DNA of 64,000 bases, from assembly GCF_021654135.1 (NCBI RefSeq), contig NZ_JAKGSD010000007.1, positions 148,746 through 212,745 on the forward strand. Reading direction: 5' to 3'. Position 1 is the stretch's first letter, and each line of letters starts with the position of its first letter. The DNA is from Amycolatopsis tucumanensis (GTDB lineage: Bacteria > Actinomycetota > Actinomycetes > Mycobacteriales > Pseudonocardiaceae). The notes below the pieces were generated by a model. The model did no database searches and was not told the DNA's origin. It worked only from the letters and a program-made list of their open reading frames with translations. Shown here piece by piece: positions 16,219-24,227 of this stretch. Made by a program: the position numbers and the translations under genes.

Positions 16219-16316
16219 CGTGATCGCCTTCCTGCCTGCGCTCCTGGTGCGAGGCACTGGCAAGACGATCCGCGAGGCGCGGTCCGAGAATTGTCCGATG
16301 GCAGACAAACTCCGCA

Positions 16317-16330
16317 GTGACCGCCGTCAC
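16317..16330. promoter_or_regulatory. Crp-like palindrome GTGA-N6-TCAC upstream of the cyclase-like gene
   Basis: GTGACCGCCGTCAC is a perfect GTGA-N6-TCAC palindrome overlapping the stop of the Crp-family gene and lying about 100 bp before the cyclase-like start. It fits the CRP consensus core. The local Crp protein's recognition helix (SRSTVAEQ) keeps the first Arg but not the other two consensus contacts, so its own site could differ. Confidence 0.45.
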
Positions 16331-16995
16331 AGTCCAGCACTGTCCGCCAGTTTGTCGAGATCCGCCACCAGGAGCCGCCGACCGAGACCGAGAGCCCCGG
16401 ATGCGCGGAGGACCGAGATCTGTTCGGCCACGGTGCTTCGGGACAGCCCGAGCGCACGAGCGAGCGCCTCCTGCGAGAACGGCACCTGCATCCGCTCCGG
16501 ATCACCTGGATCGGCCAGCGCGACCAGTTCCAGGATGAGCCTTGCCAGACGGCGCTGGGCGCTGAAGTGCACCAACTGCATCTGGTAGGGGACCGTTTCG
16601 GACAGTTTGGCCAGCAGGTAGTCGGTGAATTGGCTGTCCGCGCAGTTCCGGCGGAGGAACTCGCGGAACACCTCGGCGGTGAGGACTTGCACGGTGCAGC
16701 GGTCGATCGCCTGCACGCTCGCCGTCCTCGCGACCTGTGGAACACCGGCGATCTCGCCGACCAGGTCACCAGCCGCACGTAGCGAGACGAGGAGTTCCGC
16801 CCCCTCCTCGTCGTGCCCGGTGACCTTCACACGTCCCCGCAGGAGGACCAGCACCCATCCTCCTGGATCACCCTGGCGCAGCAGGAAGGATCCGGCCGGG
16901 TAGCTGCGGGTGACGCCATGGGCGACGAGACCGCCCCAGAGTTGTTCTCCGATCAGAGCCCGGAAGCCCCGCCGGACGTTCGGCGATAGCACCAC
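16327..16995 (-). CDS. Crp/Fnr-family transcriptional regulator
   Basis: A 222-aa regulator, first gene of the four-gene cluster. Residues 20-135 form a cyclic-nucleotide-binding β-barrel. The phosphate-binding cassette GEIAGVPQVARTAS (80-93) keeps the Glu and Arg that hold the cyclic nucleotide in CRP, so ligand binding looks possible. A dimerisation helix and winged HTH follow (VPFSQEALARALGLSRSTVAEQISVLRASGAL). No Fe-S cysteine cluster of the Fnr type is seen. Translation starts at GTG 16995 (a second GTG follows immediately). It begins 48 bp after cobC on the same strand, so read-through from the B12 operon is possible. It probably senses the product of the adjacent cyclase-like protein. 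Confidence 0.88.
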   Translation of the reverse strand: MVLSPNVRRGFRALIGEQLWGGLVAHGVTRSYPAGSFLLRQGDPGGWVLVLLRGRVKVTGHDEEGAELLVSLRAAGDLVGEIAGVPQVARTASVQAIDRCTVQVLTAEVFREFLRRNCADSQFTDYLLAKLSETVPYQMQLVHFSAQRRLARLILELVALADPGDPERMQVPFSQEALARALGLSRSTVAEQISVLRASGALGLGRRLLVADLDKLADSAGL

Positions 16996-17033
16996 CCGTA
17001 CCTACCGCTTCGCCGGCCGCCGTCAGCGCATGT

Positions 17034-17046
17034 TGAACAGAGTTCA
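17034..17046. promoter_or_regulatory. palindrome TGAAC-AGA-GTTCA ahead of the Crp-family gene
   Basis: A perfect 5-bp inverted repeat with a 3-bp spacer that overlaps the cobC stop codon and lies 39-51 bp upstream of the Crp-family start. It could be an autoregulatory operator; it differs from the GTGA-type palindrome at 16317. Confidence 0.35.
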
Positions 17047-18063
17047 CCCGTTCAGCCGAGACCGTAGGGCCTCCAGGAAGGAATCGGTCACCTCGCGGTC
17101 CCGCACGGCGATCCGCAGCCAATCTCCGTCCAAGCCGGGGAATGTGTCGCCCCGGCGGACGGCGTATCCGGCCGCTCTCAGGCGCAGCCGCAGGGTCGCC
17201 GCGTCGGGGATGCGCACCAGCACGAACGGGCCGCGTGGCTCGCCGGCCACTTCGACTCCCAGGGAGCGCAGACCGGCGACCAGGTAGTCCCGGTCCTGCT
17301 CCGCCCGCACCGCCAGCTTGTCCGCCTCGTCCAGCGCCGACGGTCGCATGCAGGCCACCACGGCGCGCGCGGCGAGCGTCGACACCGACCACGGCGGCTG
17401 CACGGCCCGCAGGGCGTCCACAAGCGACGGTTCGGCCAGGACGTAACCCGCGCGCAGGCCCGCGATCCCCCACGTCTTCGTCAGGCTGCGGATCACCACG
17501 ACACCCGGAAGTCGTTCCCCTGCCAGGCTTTCCGGCTCGCCCGGCACCGCGTCCAGGAAGGCCTCGTCGACCACCAGCACCCGGCCCGGGCGCACCAGCG
17601 TACGCAACGCCGCGGCCGGGTGCAGCACGGACGTCGGGTTGGTGGGGTTGCCGACGAACACCAAATCCGCGTCCGCGGGCACCGGTCCGAGGGTGAAACC
17701 GTCCGAAGCGGACAGCACGACCCGGTCCACCTCGTGGCCCGCCGCGCGCAGGGCCGCCTCCGGTTCGGTGAACTGCGGGTGCACGACCACCGCGTGTCGC
17801 GGCCGCAACGCGTTGGCCAGCAACGTGAACGCCTCCGCCGCGCCCGCCGTCACCAGCACGTCCGACACGTCCCGGCCGTGCCGCGCCGCGACCGCCTCGG
17901 CAGCCGCGTCCACCGAGGGATACGCGGCCAGGTCGTCCAGCGCCGCGGCCAGCTCCGCGCGCAGCCACGCCGGCGGCGACGGCAGCCGGACGTTCACCGC
18001 CAGGTCCACCAGGCCGTCCCCGACCTCGCGATCCCCGTGGTGGTGCAGGTCGTAGTCAGCCAC
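17044..18063 (-). CDS. cobC: PLP-dependent CobC-like aminotransferase/decarboxylase
   Basis: A 339-aa fold-type I PLP enzyme of the histidinol-phosphate aminotransferase branch, the type found in actinobacterial cobalamin clusters (Rv2231c-like). It is thought to provide aminopropanol or its phosphate from threonine for CobD. The PLP lysine is K196 in SLTKTWGIAGLRAGY, with FVGNPTNPTSV (138-146) and Asp166 in VVDEAF. Its start overlaps cobB by 8 bp. Whether it decarboxylates threonine phosphate cannot be told from the sequence. Confidence 0.87.
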   Translation of the reverse strand: MADYDLHHHGDREVGDGLVDLAVNVRLPSPPAWLRAELAAALDDLAAYPSVDAAAEAVAARHGRDVSDVLVTAGAAEAFTLLANALRPRHAVVVHPQFTEPEAALRAAGHEVDRVVLSASDGFTLGPVPADADLVFVGNPTNPTSVLHPAAALRTLVRPGRVLVVDEAFLDAVPGEPESLAGERLPGVVVIRSLTKTWGIAGLRAGYVLAEPSLVDALRAVQPPWSVSTLAARAVVACMRPSALDEADKLAVRAEQDRDYLVAGLRSLGVEVAGEPRGPFVLVRIPDAATLRLRLRAAGYAVRRGDTFPGLDGDWLRIAVRDREVTDSFLEALRSRLNG

Positions 18064-19390
18064 GCGCGTGCACCGCCGCCGCGAACCGGTGCGCCAGCGC
18101 GGGGTGCCCGGCCCAGTGGACGTGCAGGTACGACGCGTGCAGCGTGGGCGAGGCGAAACCCTCGGCGATACCGTCCCACTCCCACGCCGGCACCGTGCCC
18201 GCCCGCGGCGTCACCACGGTCCGGTGGAACTCGTGCCCCGTCACCCGCTCCCCGGCGCGAGCCAGCAGGTGATCGACCGGCGCTGACGCCGTCCGGTACC
18301 CCAGCGCGCCCCGCTTGGTCATCACCGCCGAGGCGTCCAGCGCCCCCACCATCGGCAGCCCGTCCAGCTCCCGGCACAGGTACAGCAACCCGGCGCACTC
18401 GGCCACCACCGGCATCCCGCTCCGGATCGCCCCGGCCAGCTCCTCGCGCAGCGGCGCGTTCGCCGACAGGTCCTCGACGTGCACCTCCGGGAACCCGCCC
18501 CCGAAGTACAACCCGGCGCACGCCTCGGGAAGCGCCTTGTCGTGCAACGGATCCAGGTCGACGACGTCCACACCGGACGCCGCGAGCAACTCCACCGTCT
18601 CGGTGTACCGGAACGTGAACGCCGGCCCCGCGGCCGCCGCCACCACCCGGCGCGGCCCCGAATACGACCCGCTCGGCTCCCACGCCGGGGCGGTCAGAGC
18701 CGGAGCCGACCGCGCCACCCGCACGATCGCTTCCAGGTCCACGCCGTCGGCCACCCACGCGGCCAGCTTCGGCAGCAGCTCACGCGACTCGGCGTCCCGT
18801 TCCGCGGCAGGCACCAGACCCAGGTGTCTGCTCGGCGCGTGGATGTCGTCGCTGCGCCGCAACGCGCCCAGCACGGGAATCCCGGTGCGCACCAGGGCCG
18901 CCCGGATCTCCTCCTCGTGCCGCGGCGACCCCAGCTTGTTGAGGATGACGCCCGCGATCTCCACACCCGGCTCGTACCGCGCGAATCCGAGCACCATCGC
19001 CGCGACGCTGCGGCTCGCCGCCGACGCGTCCACCACGAGCACCACCGGCGCGCCCAGCAGCCGCGCCACGTGCGCCGTCGACGCGTAGCCCTCGGTGCCG
19101 AGCTGCCCGTCGAACAGGCCCATCACGCCTTCGATCACCGCGATGTCCGCGCCCGCGGAACCGTGCCGCAGCAACGGCACGAGCAGGGATTCGCCCTGCA
19201 GGAACGGATCCAGGTTGCGTGGCGGCCGTCCCGTCGCCAGCGAGTGGTAGCCGGGGTCGATGAAGTCCGGCCCGACCTTGTGCCCGGACACCGCCAGCCC
19301 GCGCGCCCGCAACGCGGCCATCAGTCCGGTCGCGATCGTCGTCTTGCCGTGCCCGGACGCGGGCGCGGCGATGACGACGCGGTTCACCAT
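18056..19390 (-). CDS. cobB: cobyrinate a,c-diamide synthase
   Basis: A 444-aa glutamine-dependent amidotransferase (CobB/CbiA) that amidates the a and c carboxylates of (hydrogeno)cobyrinic acid. The ATP-binding domain begins with APASGHGKTT at residues 9-18 and contains KVGPDFIDPGYH. The C-terminal glutaminase domain has VVAECAGLLYL with the nucleophile Cys and a late GHEFHRT histidine. It overlaps cobO at its start (7 bp) and cobC at its end (8 bp), in the chlID-cobO-cobB-cobC operon. Confidence 0.96.
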   Translation of the reverse strand: MVNRVVIAAPASGHGKTTIATGLMAALRARGLAVSGHKVGPDFIDPGYHSLATGRPPRNLDPFLQGESLLVPLLRHGSAGADIAVIEGVMGLFDGQLGTEGYASTAHVARLLGAPVVLVVDASAASRSVAAMVLGFARYEPGVEIAGVILNKLGSPRHEEEIRAALVRTGIPVLGALRRSDDIHAPSRHLGLVPAAERDAESRELLPKLAAWVADGVDLEAIVRVARSAPALTAPAWEPSGSYSGPRRVVAAAAGPAFTFRYTETVELLAASGVDVVDLDPLHDKALPEACAGLYFGGGFPEVHVEDLSANAPLREELAGAIRSGMPVVAECAGLLYLCRELDGLPMVGALDASAVMTKRGALGYRTASAPVDHLLARAGERVTGHEFHRTVVTPRAGTVPAWEWDGIAEGFASPTLHASYLHVHWAGHPALAHRFAAAVHARG

Positions 19391-19998
19391 TCGATGCCCC
19401 GCTGGCCCTTTTGCCCGGCGTCCATCGGGTGTTTGACCTTCGTCATGTGCGTCACCAGGTCGGCGGCCTCGATCAGCTCCTCCGGCGCGTTGCGGCCGGT
19501 GATCACCACGTGCTGGCGGCCCGGCCGGTCGCGCAGCGCGGCGACCACCTCGGCGGTGTCGATCCAGCCCCAGTGCAGCGGGTAGGTGAACTCGTCCAGC
19601 ACGTAGAAGTCGTGGCGCTCCTCGGCGAGGCGGCGCTTGATCTCCGCCCAGCCCTCACGCGCGTTGGCGGCGTGGTCCTCGTCCGACCCCTGCTTGCGCG
19701 ACCAGCTCCAGCCCTCGCCCATCTTGTGCCATTCGACCGGCCCGCCCTGGCCGCTGCTCTCGTGCAGGGCGCCCAGCGCGCGGAAGGCGTTCTCCTCGCC
19801 CACCTTCCACTTCGCCGACTTGACGAACTGGAACACGCCGATCGACCAGCCCTGGTTCCACGCGCGCAGCGCCATCCCGAACGCGGCGGTGGACTTGCCC
19901 TTCATCTCACCGGTGTGCACGGCGAGCAGCGGCCGATTCCGGCGCTGGCGAGTGGTGAGGCCGTCGTCCGGCACGACCAGCGGTTTCCCCTGCGGCAT
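19384..19998 (-). CDS. cobO: cob(I)yrinic acid a,c-diamide adenosyltransferase
   Basis: A 204-aa CobO/BtuR-type enzyme that transfers the 5'-deoxyadenosyl group from ATP to cobalt. The P-loop variant GEMKGKST is at residues 30-37, followed by AAFGMALRAWNQGWSIGVFQFVK, and the distal VLDEFTYPLHWGWID and HVVITGRNAPEELIEAADLVTEM-type segments are present. It abuts the chelatase gene (stop and start share one base) and overlaps cobB. Confidence 0.96.
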   Translation of the reverse strand: MPQGKPLVVPDDGLTTRQRRNRPLLAVHTGEMKGKSTAAFGMALRAWNQGWSIGVFQFVKSAKWKVGEENAFRALGALHESSGQGGPVEWHKMGEGWSWSRKQGSDEDHAANAREGWAEIKRRLAEERHDFYVLDEFTYPLHWGWIDTAEVVAALRDRPGRQHVVITGRNAPEELIEAADLVTHMTKVKHPMDAGQKGQRGIEW

Positions 19999-21941
19999 CA
20001 GGCAGCCCTCCTGCGCACCTCGGTGGCCAGCGTGTCGGCGGCGACCTCGCCCAGCGGCACGTGTTCGCCGCCGAGCCGCGCGGCCAGTTCCGCCGCGAGC
20101 CCCAGCCGCATGCGCCCGGTCTCGCAGTCCATAACCACGGACGCAATGCCCGCCCCCGCCAGCATTTCCGCGGCCTGCTGCGAGCGCGCGACCGCGTCCG
20201 CGCCACTGGTGGCCCGGCCGTCGGTGACCACCACCAGCAGCGGACGACGGCGTGGGTCCCGCACCGCCTCGACCCGCAGCACGCGCGCGGCCTCCAGAAG
20301 TCCTTCCGCGAGCGGCGTCCGCCCGCCCGTCGGCAAGCCCTCCAGGCGCGCGGCGGCGGCCTCGACACTGATCGTCGGCGGCAGCGCCAGCTCGGCGGTG
20401 CCGGCCCGGAACGTCACCAGCCCGACCTTGTCCCGCCGCTGGTAGGCGTCCAGCAGCAGGGACAGGACGGCGGCCTTCACCTCCCGCATCCGCGACTTCG
20501 CGCCCATCGAGCCGGACGCGTCGACGCAGAACAACACGAGGTTGCCCTCGCGCCCCTCACGCAACGCGAACCGCAGGTCGCTGGGCCGCAGCACCAGGCC
20601 GGCACCGTCGCGGCCGCGGGAGCGCTGGTGCGGCGCGGCCGCCCGCACGGTCGCCACCAGGTGCGGCCGCCCCTCGCGCGTGCCGGGGGGCCGGACGCCA
20701 ATGGTCCGGCCGGCGTCGGTCACCGCGCGGGACCGCTTGCCGTGCGCGCCGTCACCGAGACCGGCGACGCTGAACATCCTCGCCCGGTACGGCTTTCCGG
20801 CGCCGACGGACTGCTGCTCGCTCCCGCCGCCGCCCGGTTCGCCACCGCTGTCGTTCTGCTGTCCCTGCGGGGTTTCGGCCGGGGCGTCGGAACCCGAGCC
20901 GGGGCCGTCGTCGTCCGGCGGGCCGGGGTCCTCCGGCGGCTCGGCGTCGCGCAATGCCTGTTCGAGCTGCTCCTCGTCGATCCCGGGCGCGTCGAACGGG
21001 TTGCGGCGGCGCCGGTGCGGCAACGCGAGCCGTGCGGCCACGCGGATGTCCTCTGTGGACACCTCGGTGCGCCCGCTCCACGCGGCGTGGGCGACCGCGG
21101 TGCGGGCGGTGACGATGTCCGCACGCATCCCGTCCACCTCGAACGCCGCGCACACCTCGGCGATCTGCCGCAACGCTTCGTCGCTCAGCTCGACCGACGG
21201 CAGGAGCTTCTGCGCCGCCGCGATCTCGGCCGCGAGCTGGGCGTCGGTGTCCTCGTACCGCGCGGCGAACGAGTCCGGATCCGCCTCGTAGGCGAGCCGG
21301 CGGCGGATCACCTCGGCGCGCTGCTCCGGATCGCGGCTCGCGGCGACCTCGACGGTCAGCCCGAACCGGTCGAGCAGCTGCGGCCGCAGCTCGCCCTCCT
21401 CCGGGTTCATGGTGCCGATCAACACGAAGCGCGCCGCGTGCGACACCGAGACGCCCTCGCGCTCGACGGTCGCGCGGCCCATCGCCGCCGCGTCGAGCAG
21501 CGTGTCGACCAGGTGGTCGTGCAGCAGGTTGACCTCGTCGACGTAGAGCAGGCCGCGATGCGCGGCGGCGAGCAGGCCGGGCTGGAAGTCGGTGACGCCC
21601 TCGGTGAGCGCGCGTTCCAGGTTGAGCGAGCCGATCACGCGGTCCTCGGCCGCGCCGACCGGCAGCTCGACCAGCCGGGCGGGACGGCGCAGCGCACGGG
21701 TGTCGTGCGGCGCGTCGGGGCAGTCCGGGTCGGGCGCGGCGGGGTCGCAGGAGAACCGGCAGCCCTCGACGACGTCGACCTCGGGCAGCAGGCCGGCCAG
21801 CGCGCGCACCATCGTCGACTTCGCGGTGCCCTTCTCGCCACGCACCAGCACGCCGCCGATGGCCGGGGAGATCGCCGAGAGCACCAGTCCGAGCCGGAGG
21901 TCCGGCATCCCGACGACGGCGGTGAACGGATACGGCCTCAA
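19998..21941 (-). CDS. ChlI/ChlD-type chelatase subunit (AAA+ and VWA fusion)
   Basis: A 647-aa protein fusing a magnesium-chelatase-like AAA+ ATPase with a VWA domain. The P-loop GEKGTAKST is at residues 35-43 and the insertions typical of ChlI follow (LVELPVGAAEDRVIGSLNLERAL, GLLYVDEVNLLHDHLVDTLLD). An acidic Pro/Gly-rich linker precedes the VWA domain with the MIDAS motif FCVDASGSMG (D474, S476, S478). With CobN (35518-39099) it probably forms the cobaltochelatase, as in actinobacteria lacking the classic CobS/CobT pair. Start: TTG 21941, chosen because AAGGAG lies 5 nt before it; there is no good ATG. It is the first gene behind a cobalamin riboswitch. Confidence 0.92.
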   Translation of the reverse strand: MRPYPFTAVVGMPDLRLGLVLSAISPAIGGVLVRGEKGTAKSTMVRALAGLLPEVDVVEGCRFSCDPAAPDPDCPDAPHDTRALRRPARLVELPVGAAEDRVIGSLNLERALTEGVTDFQPGLLAAAHRGLLYVDEVNLLHDHLVDTLLDAAAMGRATVEREGVSVSHAARFVLIGTMNPEEGELRPQLLDRFGLTVEVAASRDPEQRAEVIRRRLAYEADPDSFAARYEDTDAQLAAEIAAAQKLLPSVELSDEALRQIAEVCAAFEVDGMRADIVTARTAVAHAAWSGRTEVSTEDIRVAARLALPHRRRRNPFDAPGIDEEQLEQALRDAEPPEDPGPPDDDGPGSGSDAPAETPQGQQNDSGGEPGGGGSEQQSVGAGKPYRARMFSVAGLGDGAHGKRSRAVTDAGRTIGVRPPGTREGRPHLVATVRAAAPHQRSRGRDGAGLVLRPSDLRFALREGREGNLVLFCVDASGSMGAKSRMREVKAAVLSLLLDAYQRRDKVGLVTFRAGTAELALPPTISVEAAAARLEGLPTGGRTPLAEGLLEAARVLRVEAVRDPRRRPLLVVVTDGRATSGADAVARSQQAAEMLAGAGIASVVMDCETGRMRLGLAAELAARLGGEHVPLGEVAADTLATEVRRRAA

Positions 21942-21984
21942 GCGAACTCCTTCGCCACGCGCGGGTGTCCTCGCCCGCCTGAAC

Positions 21985-22105
21985 AGGGCACGTGCCGGGC
22001 ACGTAACGGCCGCCGAAGCTCTGGCTCCCGGCACGCTCGGCCGGTCACAGTGGCGGGACCGCCCCGGAGTCGCACCGGGTTCCTGCGGCGACCGTCCCCA
22101 GGATC
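21985..22105 (-). promoter_or_regulatory. cobalamin riboswitch
   Basis: Read on the minus strand, the leader shows the conserved core: GCAGGAACCCGGTGCGACTCC, then GGTCCCGCCACTGTGA (GCCACTG at 22054-22048) and the GGGAGCCAGA element of the B12 box (22029-22020). A hairpin (ACGTGCC/GGCACGT, around 22003-21989) and a GCGGG/CCCGC stem lie between it and the AAGGAG/TTG start of the chelatase gene, suggesting control of translation initiation. Ends are approximate. It regulates the chlID-cobO-cobB-cobC operon. Confidence 0.9.
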
Positions 22106-22125
22106 ATCGCATACGGTCTCCCCCC

Positions 22126-23301
22126 GTGAGGATCGTCGTTGTGGGTGTCCCAGCAGACGGGTGGGCCGGGCTGGCCGAGCCCGTGCGCGCCGAGATCGCG
22201 GCGGCCGAGGTGCTGTTCGGCGGCCGCCGCCAGCTCGACCTGGTGCCGGTGGACGTGCCGAAGGTGGCGTGGCCGAGCCCGCTGCTGCCCGCGCTGGACG
22301 GCCTGTTCGCCGAGCACGCCGGACGCCGGATCGTCGTGCTGGCCAGCGGCGATCCGCTGCTGTCCGGCATCGGGACGACGCTGGTCAGGCGGTTCGGCGC
22401 GGAGCACGTGCGGATCGTGCCCGCGGTGTCGTCGGTCGCGCTGGCCCGGGCCAGGATGGGCTGGTCCGCGGAGGAGACCGAGGTGGTCAGCGTCGTCGGG
22501 CGCAGCGTGCACCGGGTGAGCCGGGCGCTCGCGCCAGGGGCCCGGCTGGTGGTGCTCAGCTCCGACGGCCGCACGCCCGCGGAACTCGCCGAAGTGCTGG
22601 TGGCAAGGGGTTTCGGCGAGAGCAAACTCACGGTGCTGGAGCAGCTCGGCGGTCCGGCCGAGCGCCGCGTCGAAGGCTTCGCGCGAGACTGGTCACACCC
22701 CGCGGGCGATCCGTTGAACGTCGTCGCGGTCGAGTGCGCGGGCCCGGCATTGCCGACCCTGCCCGGCCTGCCCGACGACGCCTTCGAGCACGACGGGCAG
22801 ATCACCAAACGGGACCTGCGGGCGAGCGCGCTGGCCCGGCTCGCGCCGGTGGCCGATGAGCTGCTGTGGGACGTCGGCGCCGGGGCCGGGAGCGTCGGGA
22901 TCGAGTGGTCGCGGGCGCATCCGGCGAACCGCGCGATCGCCGTCGAGCGCAGTGCGGAACGGGCCGCGCGGATCCAGCGCAACGCGGACCGGCTGGGGGT
23001 GCCCGAACTGCGGGTGGTGACGGGTGCCGCGCCGGAGGTGCTGGCGGACCTGCCCACGCCCGACGCGGTGTTCGTCGGCGGCGGGCTGGCGTCGCTGGAC
23101 GTCTGCCTGGACGCGCTGCGGCCCGGCGGGCGGCTCGTCGCCCACGCGGTGACGCTCGACTCGGAGCAAGTGCTGGCGAGCGCGTACCAGCGGCACGGCG
23201 GTGAGCTGACCCGGATCGCCGTCGAGCACGCCGCGCCGCTCGGCGGATTCACCGGCTGGACCCCGGCCCGGACCGTGACGCAATGGAGTTTCCTGAAATG
23301 A
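22126..23301 (+). CDS. cobL: precorrin-6Y C5,15-methyltransferase (decarboxylating)
   Basis: A 391-aa CbiE-CbiT fusion. The N-terminal half is a tetrapyrrole methylase (VLASGDPLLSGIGTTLVRRFG, VPAVSSVALARARMGW) for C5; the C-terminal half is a Rossmann methyltransferase (LLWDVGAGAGSVGIEWSRAHP at 246-265) that decarboxylates and methylates at C15. The GTG at 22126 begins VRIVVVGVPADGW; it lies divergent from and about 20 bp beyond the riboswitch. The stop overlaps cobM by 4 bp. Confidence 0.95.
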   Translation: MRIVVVGVPADGWAGLAEPVRAEIAAAEVLFGGRRQLDLVPVDVPKVAWPSPLLPALDGLFAEHAGRRIVVLASGDPLLSGIGTTLVRRFGAEHVRIVPAVSSVALARARMGWSAEETEVVSVVGRSVHRVSRALAPGARLVVLSSDGRTPAELAEVLVARGFGESKLTVLEQLGGPAERRVEGFARDWSHPAGDPLNVVAVECAGPALPTLPGLPDDAFEHDGQITKRDLRASALARLAPVADELLWDVGAGAGSVGIEWSRAHPANRAIAVERSAERAARIQRNADRLGVPELRVVTGAAPEVLADLPTPDAVFVGGGLASLDVCLDALRPGGRLVAHAVTLDSEQVLASAYQRHGGELTRIAVEHAAPLGGFTGWTPARTVTQWSFLK

Positions 23302-24077
23302 CCGTGTTCTTCATCGGCGCCGGACCCGGCGCGGCGGACCTGATCACCGTGCGCGGGCGGGACCTGCTGGCGCGCTGCGGGGTGTGCCTGTACCCCGGCA
23401 GCCTCACGCCGCCCGACCTGCTCGCCCACTGCCCGGCGGACGCGCGCAAGATCGACACGGCGGACCTGTCGCTGGAGCAGATCGTCGGCGAGCTGGTCGC
23501 GGCCGACCGCGCGGGGCACGACGTGGCGCGGCTGTGCTCGGGCGACCCGTCGATCTACAGCGCGGTGGCCGAGCAGATGCGCCGCCTCGACGCGGCGGGC
23601 GTGCCGTACCAGGTGGTGCCCGGTGTGCCGGCCTTCGCCGCGGCGGCCGCGGAACTGGGGCGCGAACTGACGGTGCCGACGGTCGGGCAGAGCCTGGTCA
23701 TCACGCGCGTCCAGGCCCGCTCGACGGCCATGCCGGCAGGCGAGACGCTGGCGAACTTCGCCGCGACCGGCACGACGCTGGCCGTGCACCTGGCGATCAA
23801 CCGGATCGAGCAGGTGGTCGAGGAGCTGCTGCCGCACTACGGCGCGGACTGCCCGGTGGCCGTGGTGCACTGCGCGAGCCAGCCGGGGCAGCGGATTCTG
23901 CGCGGCGTCCTGTCGCGGATCGCGCCCGAGGTGCGCGCCGCGGGAATCGACCGCGCGGCGGTGATCTTCGTGGGCCGCGTCCTGGCGGCGGAGAAGTTCC
24001 CGGACAGCTACCTGTACTCCGCGGCGCGGGACCGGTCGGAAAAGATCCGGGTCGTCCCGGACCCGGCGGGCGATTGA
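23298..24077 (+). CDS. cobM: precorrin-4 C11-methyltransferase
   Basis: A 259-aa tetrapyrrole methylase. The SAM-binding N-terminus reads MTVFFIGAGPGAADLITVRG, followed by CLYPGSLTPPDLLAHCP and LCSGDPSIYSAVAEQMRRL, all typical of CobM/CbiF. The ATG at 23298 overlaps the cobL stop (ATGA) and has GGAG nine bases upstream; an ATG 15 nt earlier is inside cobL and less likely. It methylates C11 of precorrin-4. Confidence 0.96.
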   Translation: MTVFFIGAGPGAADLITVRGRDLLARCGVCLYPGSLTPPDLLAHCPADARKIDTADLSLEQIVGELVAADRAGHDVARLCSGDPSIYSAVAEQMRRLDAAGVPYQVVPGVPAFAAAAAELGRELTVPTVGQSLVITRVQARSTAMPAGETLANFAATGTTLAVHLAINRIEQVVEELLPHYGADCPVAVVHCASQPGQRILRGVLSRIAPEVRAAGIDRAAVIFVGRVLAAEKFPDSYLYSAARDRSEKIRVVPDPAGD

Positions 24078-24227
24078 TCGGAAACGCCGGCGGTGAATTC
24101 CGCCGCCCCGCGCGAAACGCCTCGCCGGCGGTTCGATCCTCGACCTGGTCGCGCAGGACGCGTTGACCGACGGCGCCGGTGCACCGCGCCGGCTGGCCGC
24201 TGAATCGGCCGGCCTGGCCGCCGGGCG
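24078..24227. other. cobM-cbiD convergent gap with a coding-like stretch
   Basis: Besides the hairpin, 24118-24227 on the plus strand reads as an open frame with G/C in nearly all third positions (RLAGGSILDLVAQDALTDGAG...), without a start codon or ribosome site. It may be a gene relic. The frame then runs antisense to cbiD, where open frames are expected by chance. I cannot assign it. Confidence 0.3.
24088..24105. terminator. hairpin after cobM
   Basis: CGGCGG-TGAATT-CCGCCG begins 11 nt after the cobM stop and could end the cobL-cobM transcript. No U-tract. Confidence 0.45.

Noticed and set aside
12480..16995. Standard CBASS or Pycsar system
   Set aside because: There is no CD-NTase, and the usual Pycsar effector layout (TM or TIR fused to a cNMP-binding domain) is absent; the Crp protein has an HTH. 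I keep it as a separate candidate.
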